Shown here in pieces: positions 54,310-63,501 of a stretch of DNA of 64,000 nucleotides. Within the stretch, counting starts at the first letter, position 1, and the number at the start of each line of letters is the position of its first letter. The notes under the pieces are model-generated. The model had not been told where the DNA came from. It searched no databases and saw nothing but the letters and a program-made list of their open reading frames with translations. A program made the position numbers and the translations under genes. This DNA comes from Galactobacillus timonensis (GTDB lineage: Bacteria; Bacillota_I; Bacilli_A; Erysipelotrichales; Erysipelotrichaceae). The stretch is taken from assembly GCF_900240265.1 (NCBI RefSeq), contig NZ_LT964739.1, positions 425,126 through 489,125 of the forward strand, in the 5' to 3' direction.

Positions 54310-55366
54310 GTTCCGCCTCCTTTCTGGACCGAGGCTTCAATGCACGCAGCTTCTCTTTCATCTTCGGATTATTCGAAACGATCATAATCACAATCAGCAC
54401 AATCGCATAAATAAGCATACGATACGTGGACAGGAAACGCAGCGCCTCCGGCAGCACCACCAGTAACGTTGTCGCAATGATCGTACCGGTCATATTGCCA
54501 AGGCCGCCCAGCACCACATAAACCAGAATCAGAATCGAAAGGTTGAAGTCAAACTTGCTCGCGGCAAACGAAGAATAATTCAATGCATACAATGCGCCAG
54601 CCGCACCGGCCAGAGCTGCTGAAACAACGAAGGCAAGCGTCTTCGTCCTGGCAACCGGAATGCCGATCGTCTCGGCCGCAATACGATTGTCACGGCACGC
54701 TTCAATCGCGCGCCCGCTCTTACTGTAAATAAGGTTGTAGATAACAAGAAGCGCAATCACAATCAACAGAAAGCCAGCCGTAAAGTTGGATACCGTCTTG
54801 ACACCGGTCGCTCCCATCGGTCCGCTGACGAGCATCTTGCCGCCATCGCCCAGTTGAACCGAATTCGTAATGAAGGAAAAATGAAGGCCGCTGCCATCCA
54901 CACCGAGATACATATTGTTCAGCAGCGAGACAATGATCTGGTTGAAGGCCAGGGTCACAATCGCCAGATAGTCACCTTCCAGCTTTAATACCGGCACCGA
55001 AATCAGCCAGCCAAAGACACCTGCCGCCAGCGTACCCACAAGCATCGAAACAATGAGCACCACGATGCCATTCGCAGATCCGCCAAGGTTCATCATTCCC
55101 GAAACTATAACCGCCGTAAAAGCTCCAATCGACATGAAGCCGGCCTGTCCAAGGTTCAGCTCACCAGAGATACCAACATTCATGTTCAATCCCAGCGCCG
55201 CAACAATATAGCAGCACACCGGCACCAGCAGGCTCGAATACTTTCGGCCCAGAACACCGGAAGCCGAAAGAATCATCAACACCACATACAGCACGATCAC
55301 CAGCGCAAAGGAAGCGGTACGATTGCCCTTCTTCCCGGAGAAAAGACCCTTCAAATTGAATTTCAT
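54299..55366 (-). CDS. livM: Branched-chain amino acid ABC transporter permease LivM
   Basis: A 355-residue permease with about nine helices and the LivM signature block GRAIEACRDNRIAAETIGIPV with the EAA-like loop. ATG at 55366 has AAGGAGG upstream; the frame back to 55408 overlaps livH. Forms the membrane channel with LivH. Confidence 0.92.
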   Translation of the reverse strand: MKFNLKGLFSGKKGNRTASFALVIVLYVVLMILSASGVLGRKYSSLLVPVCCYIVAALGLNMNVGISGELNLGQAGFMSIGAFTAVIVSGMMNLGGSANGIVVLIVSMLVGTLAAGVFGWLISVPVLKLEGDYLAIVTLAFNQIIVSLLNNMYLGVDGSGLHFSFITNSVQLGDGGKMLVSGPMGATGVKTVSNFTAGFLLIVIALLVIYNLIYSKSGRAIEACRDNRIAAETIGIPVARTKTLAFVVSAALAGAAGALYALNYSSFAASKFDFNLSILILVYVVLGGLGNMTGTIIATTLLVVLPEALRFLSTYRMLIYAIVLIVIMIVSNNPKMKEKLRALKPRSRKEAEHVE

Positions 55367-55379
55367 CGTCGCTTCCTCC

Positions 55380-56258
55380 TTATACCTTGATCCGCTTCTT
55401 CTTGCCAAGCAGCCCGTTCGGCTTCAGAAGCAGAATCACAATCAGCACCGCAAAAACGATCGCATCGGAAAGCTGCTGCGAAATATAGGCCTTCGACAGA
55501 TTTTCAATCACACCCAGCATCAGTCCGCCGACAAAGGCACCCGGAATCGATCCGATCCCGCCAAGGACCGCTGCCGTAAACGCCTTAATGCCAGGCATCG
55601 AGCCCATCGTCGGCGAAATAGAAGGATACGTCGACGCCAGCAGCACCGCCGCCACGCCGGCAAGGGCTGAGCCGATCGCAAATGTCAGGGAAATGATGTG
55701 ATCGGTATTGATCCCCATCAATGTCGCTGCCCCGCGATCCTCGGCAACGGCACGCATCGCCCGCCCCGTCTTGGTGCGGTTAATAAACAGTGTCAGTACA
55801 AGCATAATCGCGACGCATACGCAGATCGTGATGAGGCTGACCCAGGTAATGGATACGCCGCCAAGATTCAGCCCGCCTTCTTTGATGAAATTGGCAGGAA
55901 AGAATTTGGAATCGGCGCCCCAAAGGATCTGCGCCGCGTTTTCAAGAAAATAAGAAACGCCGATGGCCGTAATCAAAACGGCAAGGCTCGGTGCCTGCCG
56001 CAGCGGCCGGTACGCAAGATATTCAATGACAACGCCCAGCACCATGCACAGCACGATCGCCAGAAACGTTGAAATGCCGGCGGATTGTGAAAATGACGTC
56101 GCCGCAAAGAATGCGACATAGGCGCCAACCATGATGATGTCACCATGCGCAAAGTTAAGCATTCGGGCAATGCCGTAAACCATGGAATACCCCAACGCAA
56201 TGAGAGCGTACACGCTTCCCAGACTGAGCCCGCTGATCAGATATGTCAGAAAGGTCAT
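55380..56258 (-). CDS. livH: Branched-chain amino acid ABC transporter permease LivH
   Basis: A 292-residue permease with about eight helices and the loop block TKTGRAMRAVAEDRGAATLMGIN. ATG at 56258 has GGAGGAG seven bases upstream. It is the first gene after the receptor, separated by a hairpin that probably lowers expression of the downstream genes. Confidence 0.92.
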   Translation of the reverse strand: MTFLTYLISGLSLGSVYALIALGYSMVYGIARMLNFAHGDIIMVGAYVAFFAATSFSQSAGISTFLAIVLCMVLGVVIEYLAYRPLRQAPSLAVLITAIGVSYFLENAAQILWGADSKFFPANFIKEGGLNLGGVSITWVSLITICVCVAIMLVLTLFINRTKTGRAMRAVAEDRGAATLMGINTDHIISLTFAIGSALAGVAAVLLASTYPSISPTMGSMPGIKAFTAAVLGGIGSIPGAFVGGLMLGVIENLSKAYISQQLSDAIVFAVLIVILLLKPNGLLGKKKRIKV

Positions 56259-56301
56259 TGTGCTCCTCCTTCCCCTTTCATGCACCAAACGTATTGTAAT
56301 G

Positions 56302-56342
56302 CAGAAGAAGGGCCTTCAGCGAAAGTGCTGAAAAGCCCTTCT
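56302..56342 (-). terminator. Intercistronic hairpin between livJ and livH
   Basis: GAAGGGC-cTTCAGC pairs with GCTGAA-aAGCCCTTC around GAAAGT. Only a weak T/C tract (TTCTTCTG) follows, so it is more likely a partial terminator or mRNA stabiliser that raises receptor levels relative to permease. Confidence 0.6.
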
Positions 56343-56366
56343 GTAAAACACTGGAAATCGCTGTAC

Positions 56367-57581
56367 TTACTCTGCGCTTACGTAAGTGCCGTTCTGGATC
56401 ACAATTGCACGCGGTCCCTTGGACACTTCACCATTTTCGTTCCATGTAATATCGCCAGTACCGGTGATGCCCTGGAACTTCATCGTTGTAAACTGCTTAA
56501 CAAGAGCGTCGCAGATTGTCGCATTGTCATCATCCGCCGTTACGCCGGAAGCTTCCAGTGCCTGAGCAATCGCATAGACTGCATCATATGCGTCGGCCGC
56601 AAACTGGTTCGGAACATCACCAAACTTGTCTTCGTAAGCCTTGACAAATGCCTGCGTCTTTTCGTCCGTGGAATCTGCAGAGAACGGTGTAAGCATGTAC
56701 AGACCTTCTGCCAGAGATGTATCGAAGTTCTCCTGCGTCAGGATACCATCCATACCATCGCATCCGAAGAATGTCGGCGTATAGCCTGCGGTCTTAGCAG
56801 CCTGCAGAATCAGAGAAGCCGGCTGATAGTAAATCGGAAGGAAAACGATGTCGGCGCCAGCGGCCTGTGCCTGCTGTACCTGAACCGAGAAGTCGGGCGC
56901 ATCCTTTGTGAAGGTTCCCGTATAGACTACATCCAGTCCATCCTTGGCAGCCTGATCAACGAATGTGTTGTAAATGCCGGTGGAATAGTTATCGTCATTA
57001 CGATAAATGACCGCAACCTTACTGCCGAGATCCGGATGCTCACTCAGATAGTCAGCGGAAGCGACTCCCTGGTTAGGATCGGTGAAGCACATCTGGAACA
57101 CATTGCCATACGCTGTGCCTGAATCATCAAAGATCACAGCGGTCGAGGAGCCGGACGGTGTAATCGCAAATGTCTGATCCTCTTTATAAAGCGGCGAAAC
57201 AGCCTGGCCGGCACCGGAAGTTGTCGTAGCCAGCGACACCTGCATGCCCCAGTCTGCCAGCGTGTTGTACGCATTTACAGCCGCCTCAGAATCTGCCTGA
57301 TCGTCTTCAAACTTGAAATCAAACTGGACAGGACCGCCCTTGGCGTTGATCTCATCAACGGCAATCTGGGCAGCGTTCATAACCGCTGTACCATAAACAG
57401 CCGCATTTCCGGAAATCGGGCCGGAACCGCCAAGCTTAAACTTCTTTACTTCCGAAGTGGTAGACGCTGCTGCGTTATCGGATCCTGCTGTTGAAGCCGG
57501 GGTTGTCGAGCTTCCGGAACCGCATGCCGCCAGTGCCATGCACATAGCGACAGCCATACCCCCTTTAAATACGTTCTTCAT
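56367..57581 (-). CDS. livJ: Branched-chain amino acid-binding lipoprotein LivJ/LivK
   Basis: A 404-residue receptor. The signal peptide ends in the lipobox LAAC (about residues 17-20), followed by a Ser/Thr/Ala linker, then a periplasmic-binding type I domain (FKLGGSGPISGNAAVYGTAV, then VAVIYRNDDNYSTGIYNTF). The ATG at 57581 has AGGAGG upstream; the frame from 57701 would overlap the promoter. Captures Leu/Ile/Val for LivHMGF. Confidence 0.92.
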   Translation of the reverse strand: MKNVFKGGMAVAMCMALAACGSGSSTTPASTAGSDNAAASTTSEVKKFKLGGSGPISGNAAVYGTAVMNAAQIAVDEINAKGGPVQFDFKFEDDQADSEAAVNAYNTLADWGMQVSLATTTSGAGQAVSPLYKEDQTFAITPSGSSTAVIFDDSGTAYGNVFQMCFTDPNQGVASADYLSEHPDLGSKVAVIYRNDDNYSTGIYNTFVDQAAKDGLDVVYTGTFTKDAPDFSVQVQQAQAAGADIVFLPIYYQPASLILQAAKTAGYTPTFFGCDGMDGILTQENFDTSLAEGLYMLTPFSADSTDEKTQAFVKAYEDKFGDVPNQFAADAYDAVYAIAQALEASGVTADDDNATICDALVKQFTTMKFQGITGTGDITWNENGEVSKGPRAIVIQNGTYVSAE

Positions 57582-57618
57582 GTTTTCCCTCCTGCTGGTT
57601 TTTAGTGAAGATATGCCT

Positions 57619-57646
57619 ATTATACGGTGCCCGCTTTTTGTTTCAA
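57619..57646 (-). promoter_or_regulatory. Promoter of the liv operon
   Basis: Minus-strand TTGAAA (57646-57641), a 16-base spacer and TATAAT (57624-57619), about 30 bases upstream of the livJ ribosome site. Confidence 0.7.
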
Positions 57647-57710
57647 CCCGTTTTTTCAAAGTTCCATGAAAGTTTTTTGTAACTAAAGCATTTTCTTTCA
57701 TTTGTTACAT

Positions 57711-58364
57711 TCAGCCGAGCAGTGAAAGACCGATTGCAATCATCCAGACATAGGCCAGCGTCTTTGGCATCATCAAGGCACCAATCGCCGGATGTTTCTT
57801 GGCAAAAAGTGTCACTGGCAGATAGCAGCCGAAGCTGATCGCAATCGCAATGGCCATATGAACGCCATACGCGGTACCGGCAGACAGCTCCAAAGCAATC
57901 ATCGCAACCCCGACAATCGCAAACGGAATATTCCGGTACAGGGACCAGCGCAGATTCCCCTCATGGTGAAACCAGTTGTTCTGCGGAAAGAAGCAGAGCA
58001 CGATACGCGCGATACCAAATCCAAATACAACCACAGCAAAAACAGGCGAAGGCCAGCCATACAGCATTCCATAGATCGCATACAGCAGAAAATAAAACAC
58101 CGTCATAGTCACCGATGATACGGCAAGTCCAAGTCCAAGCTTCCACTCAGTACGTTCATTTTCGCCCTTCAAATAACGTTCCACGCGGGGGACGAGATGA
58201 AATGCGTCGCCCGCCCCTAGCAGCAGGGCCAGAATCCCGTACAGGATCAACACTGGCCTGCCCTGCGCTTTAGCAAAAAAGATAATCCCGGCAATCAAAT
58301 CAAAGGCAAGATATGTAATGTCAAATACCGGTTCGATGATGTTCATTGGTGATTTTTTATTCAT
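57711..58364 (-). CDS. Polytopic membrane protein of unknown function
   Basis: A 217-residue protein with about six or seven helices and only short loops (FDITYLAFDLIAGIIFFA, then LYGILALLLGAGDAFHLVPR). The GDAFHLVPR block recalls a family of uncharacterised Bacillota membrane proteins. ATG at 58364 has AAAGGGG upstream. A terminator separates it from the M20 gene, so it is probably its own unit. No function is assigned. Confidence 0.6.
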   Translation of the reverse strand: MNKKSPMNIIEPVFDITYLAFDLIAGIIFFAKAQGRPVLILYGILALLLGAGDAFHLVPRVERYLKGENERTEWKLGLGLAVSSVTMTVFYFLLYAIYGMLYGWPSPVFAVVVFGFGIARIVLCFFPQNNWFHHEGNLRWSLYRNIPFAIVGVAMIALELSAGTAYGVHMAIAIAISFGCYLPVTLFAKKHPAIGALMMPKTLAYVWMIAIGLSLLG

Positions 58365-58393
58365 AGGTTTTCCCCTTTCCTCCCCAAGCATGC

Positions 58394-58430
58394 AAATAAA
58401 AAGAACCGCCTGGGATGTGAGTGCGGTTCT
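58394..58430 (-). terminator. Terminator after the M20 amidohydrolase gene
   Basis: AGAACCGC (58402-58409) pairs with GCGGTTCT (58423-58430), followed on the minus strand by TTTTATTTGC. Confidence 0.75.
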
Positions 58431-58535
58431 CTTAAGAAAAAATACGTCTGCACACGATCCGATGTGCTCCATCATCATAACCCAGCGGGCAGATAAAACA
58501 CAATGAAATCGAAGTGAAAAAAACATTCCTAATTA

Positions 58536-59645
58536 TTAAATCAGTGAGGCAAACATTTGGACAGCGCGTTCCAGCAGATGATCATTGAAATCATACGCCT
58601 CGGAGTGGAGGACGGGCCACGTTTCGCCATTTCCGAGATAGAACATCGCGCCGGGGCACTGGTGAAGATAGCTGCCAAAGTCTTCGGAGGCGCGCCAAAG
58701 TTCCGGCATAGGAATCGTTGAATAGCCATTCTGCTTTGCGGCAGAAATGACCCGGTTCAGACAGGTTTCATCGTTTCTGGTCTCCGGAAAGAGATCAGAG
58801 ATGGAAACAGACAGCTTCAGATGCTGTGCGGACGCTAGCTTCTGTGCTTCGCTGCAGAGAGCCTCTTTCAGCCGGTTCATCTCCGCTTCAGCTTCCGCCC
58901 GCAGAGTGACAGAGAGCGAGCCGCTTCCGGCCGAGATGCCGAAGTTTCTGCTGCCGGCTTCGATCTGTACGACGGTAGCGAGCAGAAGTCCTTTGCTTTG
59001 ATCGCGGCATGCTTCTTTCAGAAACAATACGAGGCGTGCAATTGTTTCGGAGGGATTGATTCCCTGTTCAGGATCTGATGCATGGCTCTTCTTTCCGGCA
59101 AACGACAGCGTAAGCCCCATCGATGCCGGCTGGGTCAGGCCATGGCGATATACAACAGCTCCTTCCGGATAACCGCCGAGATTATGAAACGCATAGATTT
59201 CACGGATCCCCTTTTCCTTCAGAAGGGAGGCGCACATTTCTCCGCCCGTTCCAATTTCTTCCGCGGGCTGGAAAATAAGATACACATCGCGGCAAAGAGG
59301 CTTTCCAGTCAGTGCCATCGACAGTCCCGCCAGCGCAGCGCTGTGACCGTCATGGCCGCATTTATGGCTGACGCCAGGCACCGTCGAGGCATAAGGAAGA
59401 TCCATCGTTTCCGCAATCGGCAGAGCATCCATATCTGCCCTGAAAGCGATCGGAGCCGCCTGCGGATGTTCCGTATGACGGCAGGCATAGAACCAGCCAG
59501 GGCAGGGAACCACTTCAAAGTCCGAGTGCTGCTGAACAAAATCCATCAACACCCTGCGTGTACGTTCTTCTTTTCCAGAAAGTTCCGGATGTGCATGCAT
59601 GTCATGCCGCAAGGCAATCACCTGCGCAAGTTCTTCATCGTTCAT
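58536..59645 (-). CDS. M20D-family amidohydrolase
   Basis: A 369-residue zinc hydrolase with HDMHAHPELSGKEERT (15-30), FRADMDALPIAETM (68-81), KCGHDGHSAALAG (95-107), FQPAEEIGTGGEMC (125-138) and FHNLGGYPEGAV near 155, all metal or catalytic blocks of the M20D group (hippurate, N-acyl amino acid and acetyl-diaminopimelate deacylases). It probably releases an amino acid from an N-acyl form; the exact substrate is not readable. Monocistronic. Confidence 0.87.
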   Translation of the reverse strand: MNDEELAQVIALRHDMHAHPELSGKEERTRRVLMDFVQQHSDFEVVPCPGWFYACRHTEHPQAAPIAFRADMDALPIAETMDLPYASTVPGVSHKCGHDGHSAALAGLSMALTGKPLCRDVYLIFQPAEEIGTGGEMCASLLKEKGIREIYAFHNLGGYPEGAVVYRHGLTQPASMGLTLSFAGKKSHASDPEQGINPSETIARLVLFLKEACRDQSKGLLLATVVQIEAGSRNFGISAGSGSLSVTLRAEAEAEMNRLKEALCSEAQKLASAQHLKLSVSISDLFPETRNDETCLNRVISAAKQNGYSTIPMPELWRASEDFGSYLHQCPGAMFYLGNGETWPVLHSEAYDFNDHLLERAVQMFASLI

Positions 59646-59767
59646 ATATACCTCAGGAAGCAGTTGTCTCTAAGCTCCCAGTGTCTGCCAAAATTATCGG
59701 ATATAAGAACTGATTGTCAACACCGTCATTCGCATGCATGCAGCAGGTTAACAGTCCCCTGCAAGCA

Positions 59768-59804
59768 TAAAAACCAGGTCCGCCATTTGATGCACAGACC
59801 TGGT
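59768..59804 (-). terminator. Terminator of the BspA-like surface protein gene
   Basis: ACCAGGTC (59773-59780) pairs with GACCTGGT (59797-59804), followed on the minus strand by TTTTTAT. Confidence 0.8.
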
Positions 59805-59820
59805 ATAAGAAATCAAATCC

Positions 59821-61820
59821 TCAGTTGTTATTTCCCCCGCCAGCACCGGTTGCAGGAATGAATTTCTGTGCCGATGTGATCGGGAAGAAGATACTGCCGT
59901 TTGATGTTTTTGAATGTGTGGATGCTGTTGCAGAAGGGGTTGCAGAAGGAGCTGCAGCAGCCTTCCAGCCTGCATAAAGTGTTAACGTAGTCTCTGTGCC
60001 GAAATAATCGTCCACTATTTCCTTATCTAATTGATCTCCAAACAATGTGAACTCCCGTGTACATTCAGGATCCAAGTACCATCCGGAGAATATTACTCCC
60101 TCATAATTTGCCATATTAGAAAGGTCCGGCTGTGGTATTGGGTTTCCAAACTGCACTGGCATATCGTCTGGAGCGCCACCAGCCTTATGATAATTAATGT
60201 CGAACTTAAAAAGATAAGTTTTAGCATCCCAATGGGCATAGAGTGTCGTGTCTCCCTTGCAAACGGTATCAGCTGTCGCTGGAATACCATCGCTTGCGGC
60301 TGAAGTAAACCAGCCGGTGAAGTTATGACCTGTAAATGTTGGCACCGGAAGCTCGCCATATGTATTATGGACCATAACAGACTTGCGCTTGCTCTCATCC
60401 GGCAGTGTACCACCATTTGAGTCAAAGGTGATGATAGCATCTCTTTGTGCATACCATGTACCCTTCAAGACGCTACTTGTCAGGCCGAGATGGCCAAGCC
60501 CGACAGCATCATAAGACTGAGATGCCATTTCGGAGTCACGTCCCCACTTACCATTGGATTTCACACCGGAAACGGTTGTTGAAGGGGTGGGAAATATGTT
60601 TTCTGCATCAAAAGAAGTATATTTAAAATTCGAGCCAAAGGTAATGGATTTCAGACCGCTGCAGTTCTCGAACATCCAACCCATCCACTGTGCTTTGGTA
60701 TTCCAGTTTGAAACATCAATCGTAGTGAGACTCTTGCATCCTTTGAACATTTCAAACATGTCAGTTACATTGCTGGTATTCCATTTTGAAACGTCCAAAG
60801 AAGTGAGACTTTCGCAGGAGATGAACATTTGATTCATGTTTGTTACATTGCTGGTATTCCATTTTGTAACGTCCAAAGAAGTGAGGCTTTTGCAGGCGTC
60901 GAACATTAGTTTCATGTTTGTTACATTGCTGGTATTCCAGTTTGAAACGTCCAAAGAAGTGAGGCTTTCGCAGTGGTAGAACATACAATACATGTCAGTT
61001 ACATTGCTGGTCTTCCAGTTTGAAACGTCCAAAGAAGTGAGACTTTCGCAGTAAGAGAACATATCGGACATACTTGTTACCTTGCTTGTATCAAAGTCCT
61101 TGGTATCAATGTTCTTGATAGCCTTCATACGATAAAACAACTGATCACTATTTGCATTCAGCATTATCTTATCCGCTTTCGAGTACCAGTAAACTGTTCC
61201 GGTTGAACTGTCAAACCATGCAACAATAGAGCCGTTCTGCGATGCGGAAATATCCGCCGTCGTAACGCCAGAAGCAGGTGCCGAAGAACGGGTAAAGGCT
61301 TGAATGCTGGTATCATAGCGCCATAAGTCATGAGGATTTGCGTCACTGTTGCCTGCCAGCTTCATGATGGCTACATTGAACGCAATTCCTTGTTCCAATG
61401 TCGCCGTGGAAGTTGCAGGTGCTTTAAATACCGGCGCGGAAGAAAGGGAAGCGGATGAATCTGCTGTCGCTTCCGGAGTTGGTTCAGCACTCGCTTCTGG
61501 TATTGCTGCCGCTTTGGGAGCAATTGTTTTCTCAGTATCAGCGGAAGATGTTGTTGCTGGCACATCCGTTGTCGCTGTTGGAGTTGCAGACGGATCTGCG
61601 GAAGCTTCTGCTGTGGCACCTGGGCTGGCAGGTGTGTCCTTGCTTGTTTCGTCTGTTGTCACTTTACTTTGGTCACTCTGCTGTTCAGTTGGTTCTGCTG
61701 TAGGAAGAATTACTGTACCCCCCCCCCCGATGATTCACCGGTATCTTCCGCATGAATCGGACTGGTGCTCAGAGTAAGGATCATTGCAACAGAAAAAAGA
61801 CTGCAGATCAATTTCTTCAT
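59821..61820 (-). CDS. BspA/InlB-like surface protein, phase-variable, OFF in this sequence
   Basis: The ATG at 61820 (GAGGAGAGGGT upstream) starts a signal peptide (KKLICSLFSVAMILTLSTSP, then IHA-ED). An 11-G tract follows at 61728-61718 and the frame ends at once (VQ-stop). With one more G or two fewer, the frame joins a body of about 610 residues that runs to 59821. That body has a Pro/Thr/Ser/Ala-rich stalk, five or six DUF285 repeats (LTSLDVSNWNTSNVTNM), and InlB-B/Flg-new repeats (ITFDSNGGTLPD, then TLYAHW). It ends FIPATGAGGGNNN without a membrane helix. Probably an adhesin switched by slipped-strand mispairing. Confidence 0.8.
60650..61075 (-). repeat. Tandem DUF285 repeats at DNA level
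   Basis: Units of about 75 bases are nearly identical, each with a copy of TGAAACGTCCAAAGAAGTGAG or a close variant in plus orientation and TGTTACATTGCTGGT. They encode 25-residue repeats. The near identity makes copy-number change by recombination likely. Confidence 0.8.
61718..61728 (-). repeat. Homopolymer contingency tract, 11 G on the coding strand
   Basis: Eleven consecutive C on the plus strand (11 G on the coding strand) lie between the signal peptide and the body of the surface protein. 11 G gives a stop within three codons; 9 or 12 G restores the full frame. Confidence 0.85.
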
Positions 61821-61854
61821 ACCCTCTCCTCAATGACTTGATATAATCTTCAAT

Positions 61855-61884
61855 ATATTATCGGCCAGAACACATAAATATCAA
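61855..61884 (-). promoter_or_regulatory. Promoter of the surface protein gene
   Basis: Minus-strand TTGATA (61884-61879), an 18-base spacer and TAATAT (61860-61855). Confidence 0.5.
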
Positions 61885-61924
61885 CACATTTCTTATATAT
61901 GTTCCAATTTGTGTCTGCATGCAT

Positions 61925-61954
61925 GAAAAAATGCAGGCGCTTTTTATGCCTGCA
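61925..61954 (-). terminator. Terminator of gltBD
   Basis: TGCAGGC (61932-61938) pairs with GCCTGCA (61948-61954), followed on the minus strand by TTTTTT. Confidence 0.8.
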
Positions 61955-61981
61955 CTGTTTCGTGTGATGATTCTCGTATCC

Positions 61982-63487
61982 TTATGATTCAACCAGCTCC
62001 GAATATCCCATCAGATACCGGTCCACCTCCTGTGCACACTGACGGCCCTCTGTAATCGCCCACACAACAAGGGATGAGCCCCGGTGCATATCACCTGCCG
62101 TGAATATTCCACGTTCACTGGCAGCGTAATGATCAAGCTCCGTCTCGATGCGGCCGCGGTTTGTGACACTGACGCCGAACGCGTCACTCACATAGCTCTC
62201 GCAGCCTGTGAATCCTGCCGCAATCAGAAGAAGCTCACACGGAAGAACCTCTTCACTGCCTTCTTCCTCGACCATCTTCCCATCCTTGAAACGGACTCTG
62301 ACGGTCTCGATCTCGGCGATATTTCCCTTCGCATCCGTATGCACTTCCTTGACCGTCGTCGAATAGACACGCGGATCCTTCCCAAACACATGGATCGCTT
62401 CCTGGTGCCCATAGTCAACCTTCAGCACCTTCGGCCACTCGGGCCACGGATTGTTTTCTGCCCGCTCCTTCGGCGGCTGCGGCATCATCTCCAGCGCCGT
62501 CACGGACGCACAGCCATGACGGATACAGGTGCCGATACAGTCATTGCCCGTATCGCCGCCGCCCACAACGACGACATTCTTTCCTTTCGCCGAGATGTAG
62601 CCGCCGGCCTCCTCCAGATCCTTTATGCCATGTCCCTTTGCCTTTGCAAGCGCACGCGTCGTCGAGCCAAGAAAATCGACCGCATAATAGACGCCGCCGA
62701 TCTTCTGCGGATCCACGCCCGGCAGCGTCCTTGCTCTTCTTGCTCCGCAGGCCAGCACGATCGCATCATATTCCTTCTTCAACAGTTCCGGGGTCACATC
62801 ACCGTCTTTGCCAATGTTCGTATTGCACCGGAAGACAACGCCCTCCGCCTCCATCAGCTTCTGCCGCCGGTCAATCACACGCTTATCCAGCTTCATGTTT
62901 GGAATCCCAAAGCGTAACAATCCGCCAACCGCCTCATCGCGCTCAAACACCGTCACCTGATGTCCCCGGTGATTTAACGTATCCGCCACCGCAAGACCAC
63001 TGGGACCGCTGCCGATCACAGCCACCCTTCTTCCTGATCGCACCCTTGGAACACGCGGCTTCACCGTACCGTTGACGAATGCCGTCTCAATCAGAAACAG
63101 CTCATTATCGTGAATTGTTACCGGATCCGAATCCTCCCCGTTGATGCACGCCTTCTCGCACAGCGCCGGACAAACTCTGCCCGTAAACTCCGGAAAATTA
63201 CTCGTCTTCGCCAGCCGCGCATAACCATGATCAAAGTGGCCGCGATAGATCTGATCATTCCACTCCGGAACCAGGTTGTGCAGCGGACAGCCCGTCACCA
63301 TCCCGTTCAGCACCATTGCCGACTGACAGAACGGAACCCCGCAGTTCATACACCGCGCACCCTGCTTCTGACGCTCCACCACATTCAGCGGGCGATGAAA
63401 CTCCTCATAGTTGCAGATCCGTTCCTCGATCGGAACATCAGCGTTATCCATGCGCACGTATTCCAGAAAACCCGTCGCCTTGCCCAT
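61982..63487 (-). CDS. gltD: Glutamate synthase small (beta) subunit
   Basis: A 501-residue flavo/iron-sulfur protein. N-terminal Cys blocks (CMNCGVPFC near 48-56; CPLHN near 67; CPALCEKAC near 106-114) bind 4Fe-4S clusters. FAD motif is VAVIGSGPSGLAVAD (about 157), and NADPH motif is VVVVGGGDTGNDCIG (about 308). It passes electrons from NADPH to GltB for glutamate synthesis. ATG at 63487 gives better spacing to AGGAGG than the ATG at 63493. Follows gltB by 14 bases. Confidence 0.95.
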   Translation of the reverse strand: MGKATGFLEYVRMDNADVPIEERICNYEEFHRPLNVVERQKQGARCMNCGVPFCQSAMVLNGMVTGCPLHNLVPEWNDQIYRGHFDHGYARLAKTSNFPEFTGRVCPALCEKACINGEDSDPVTIHDNELFLIETAFVNGTVKPRVPRVRSGRRVAVIGSGPSGLAVADTLNHRGHQVTVFERDEAVGGLLRFGIPNMKLDKRVIDRRQKLMEAEGVVFRCNTNIGKDGDVTPELLKKEYDAIVLACGARRARTLPGVDPQKIGGVYYAVDFLGSTTRALAKAKGHGIKDLEEAGGYISAKGKNVVVVGGGDTGNDCIGTCIRHGCASVTALEMMPQPPKERAENNPWPEWPKVLKVDYGHQEAIHVFGKDPRVYSTTVKEVHTDAKGNIAEIETVRVRFKDGKMVEEEGSEEVLPCELLLIAAGFTGCESYVSDAFGVSVTNRGRIETELDHYAASERGIFTAGDMHRGSSLVVWAITEGRQCAQEVDRYLMGYSELVES

Positions 63488-63501
63488 ATCCATCGTCCTC
63501 C

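Noticed and set aside
60650..61075. CRISPR-like array
   Set aside because: Units of about 75 bases are in-frame DUF285 repeats of the surface protein.
61718..61728. Treating the surface protein as a plain pseudogene
   Set aside because: Apart from the homopolymer the whole reading frame, signals and repeats are intact, which fits phase variation (or a homopolymer read error) better than decay.
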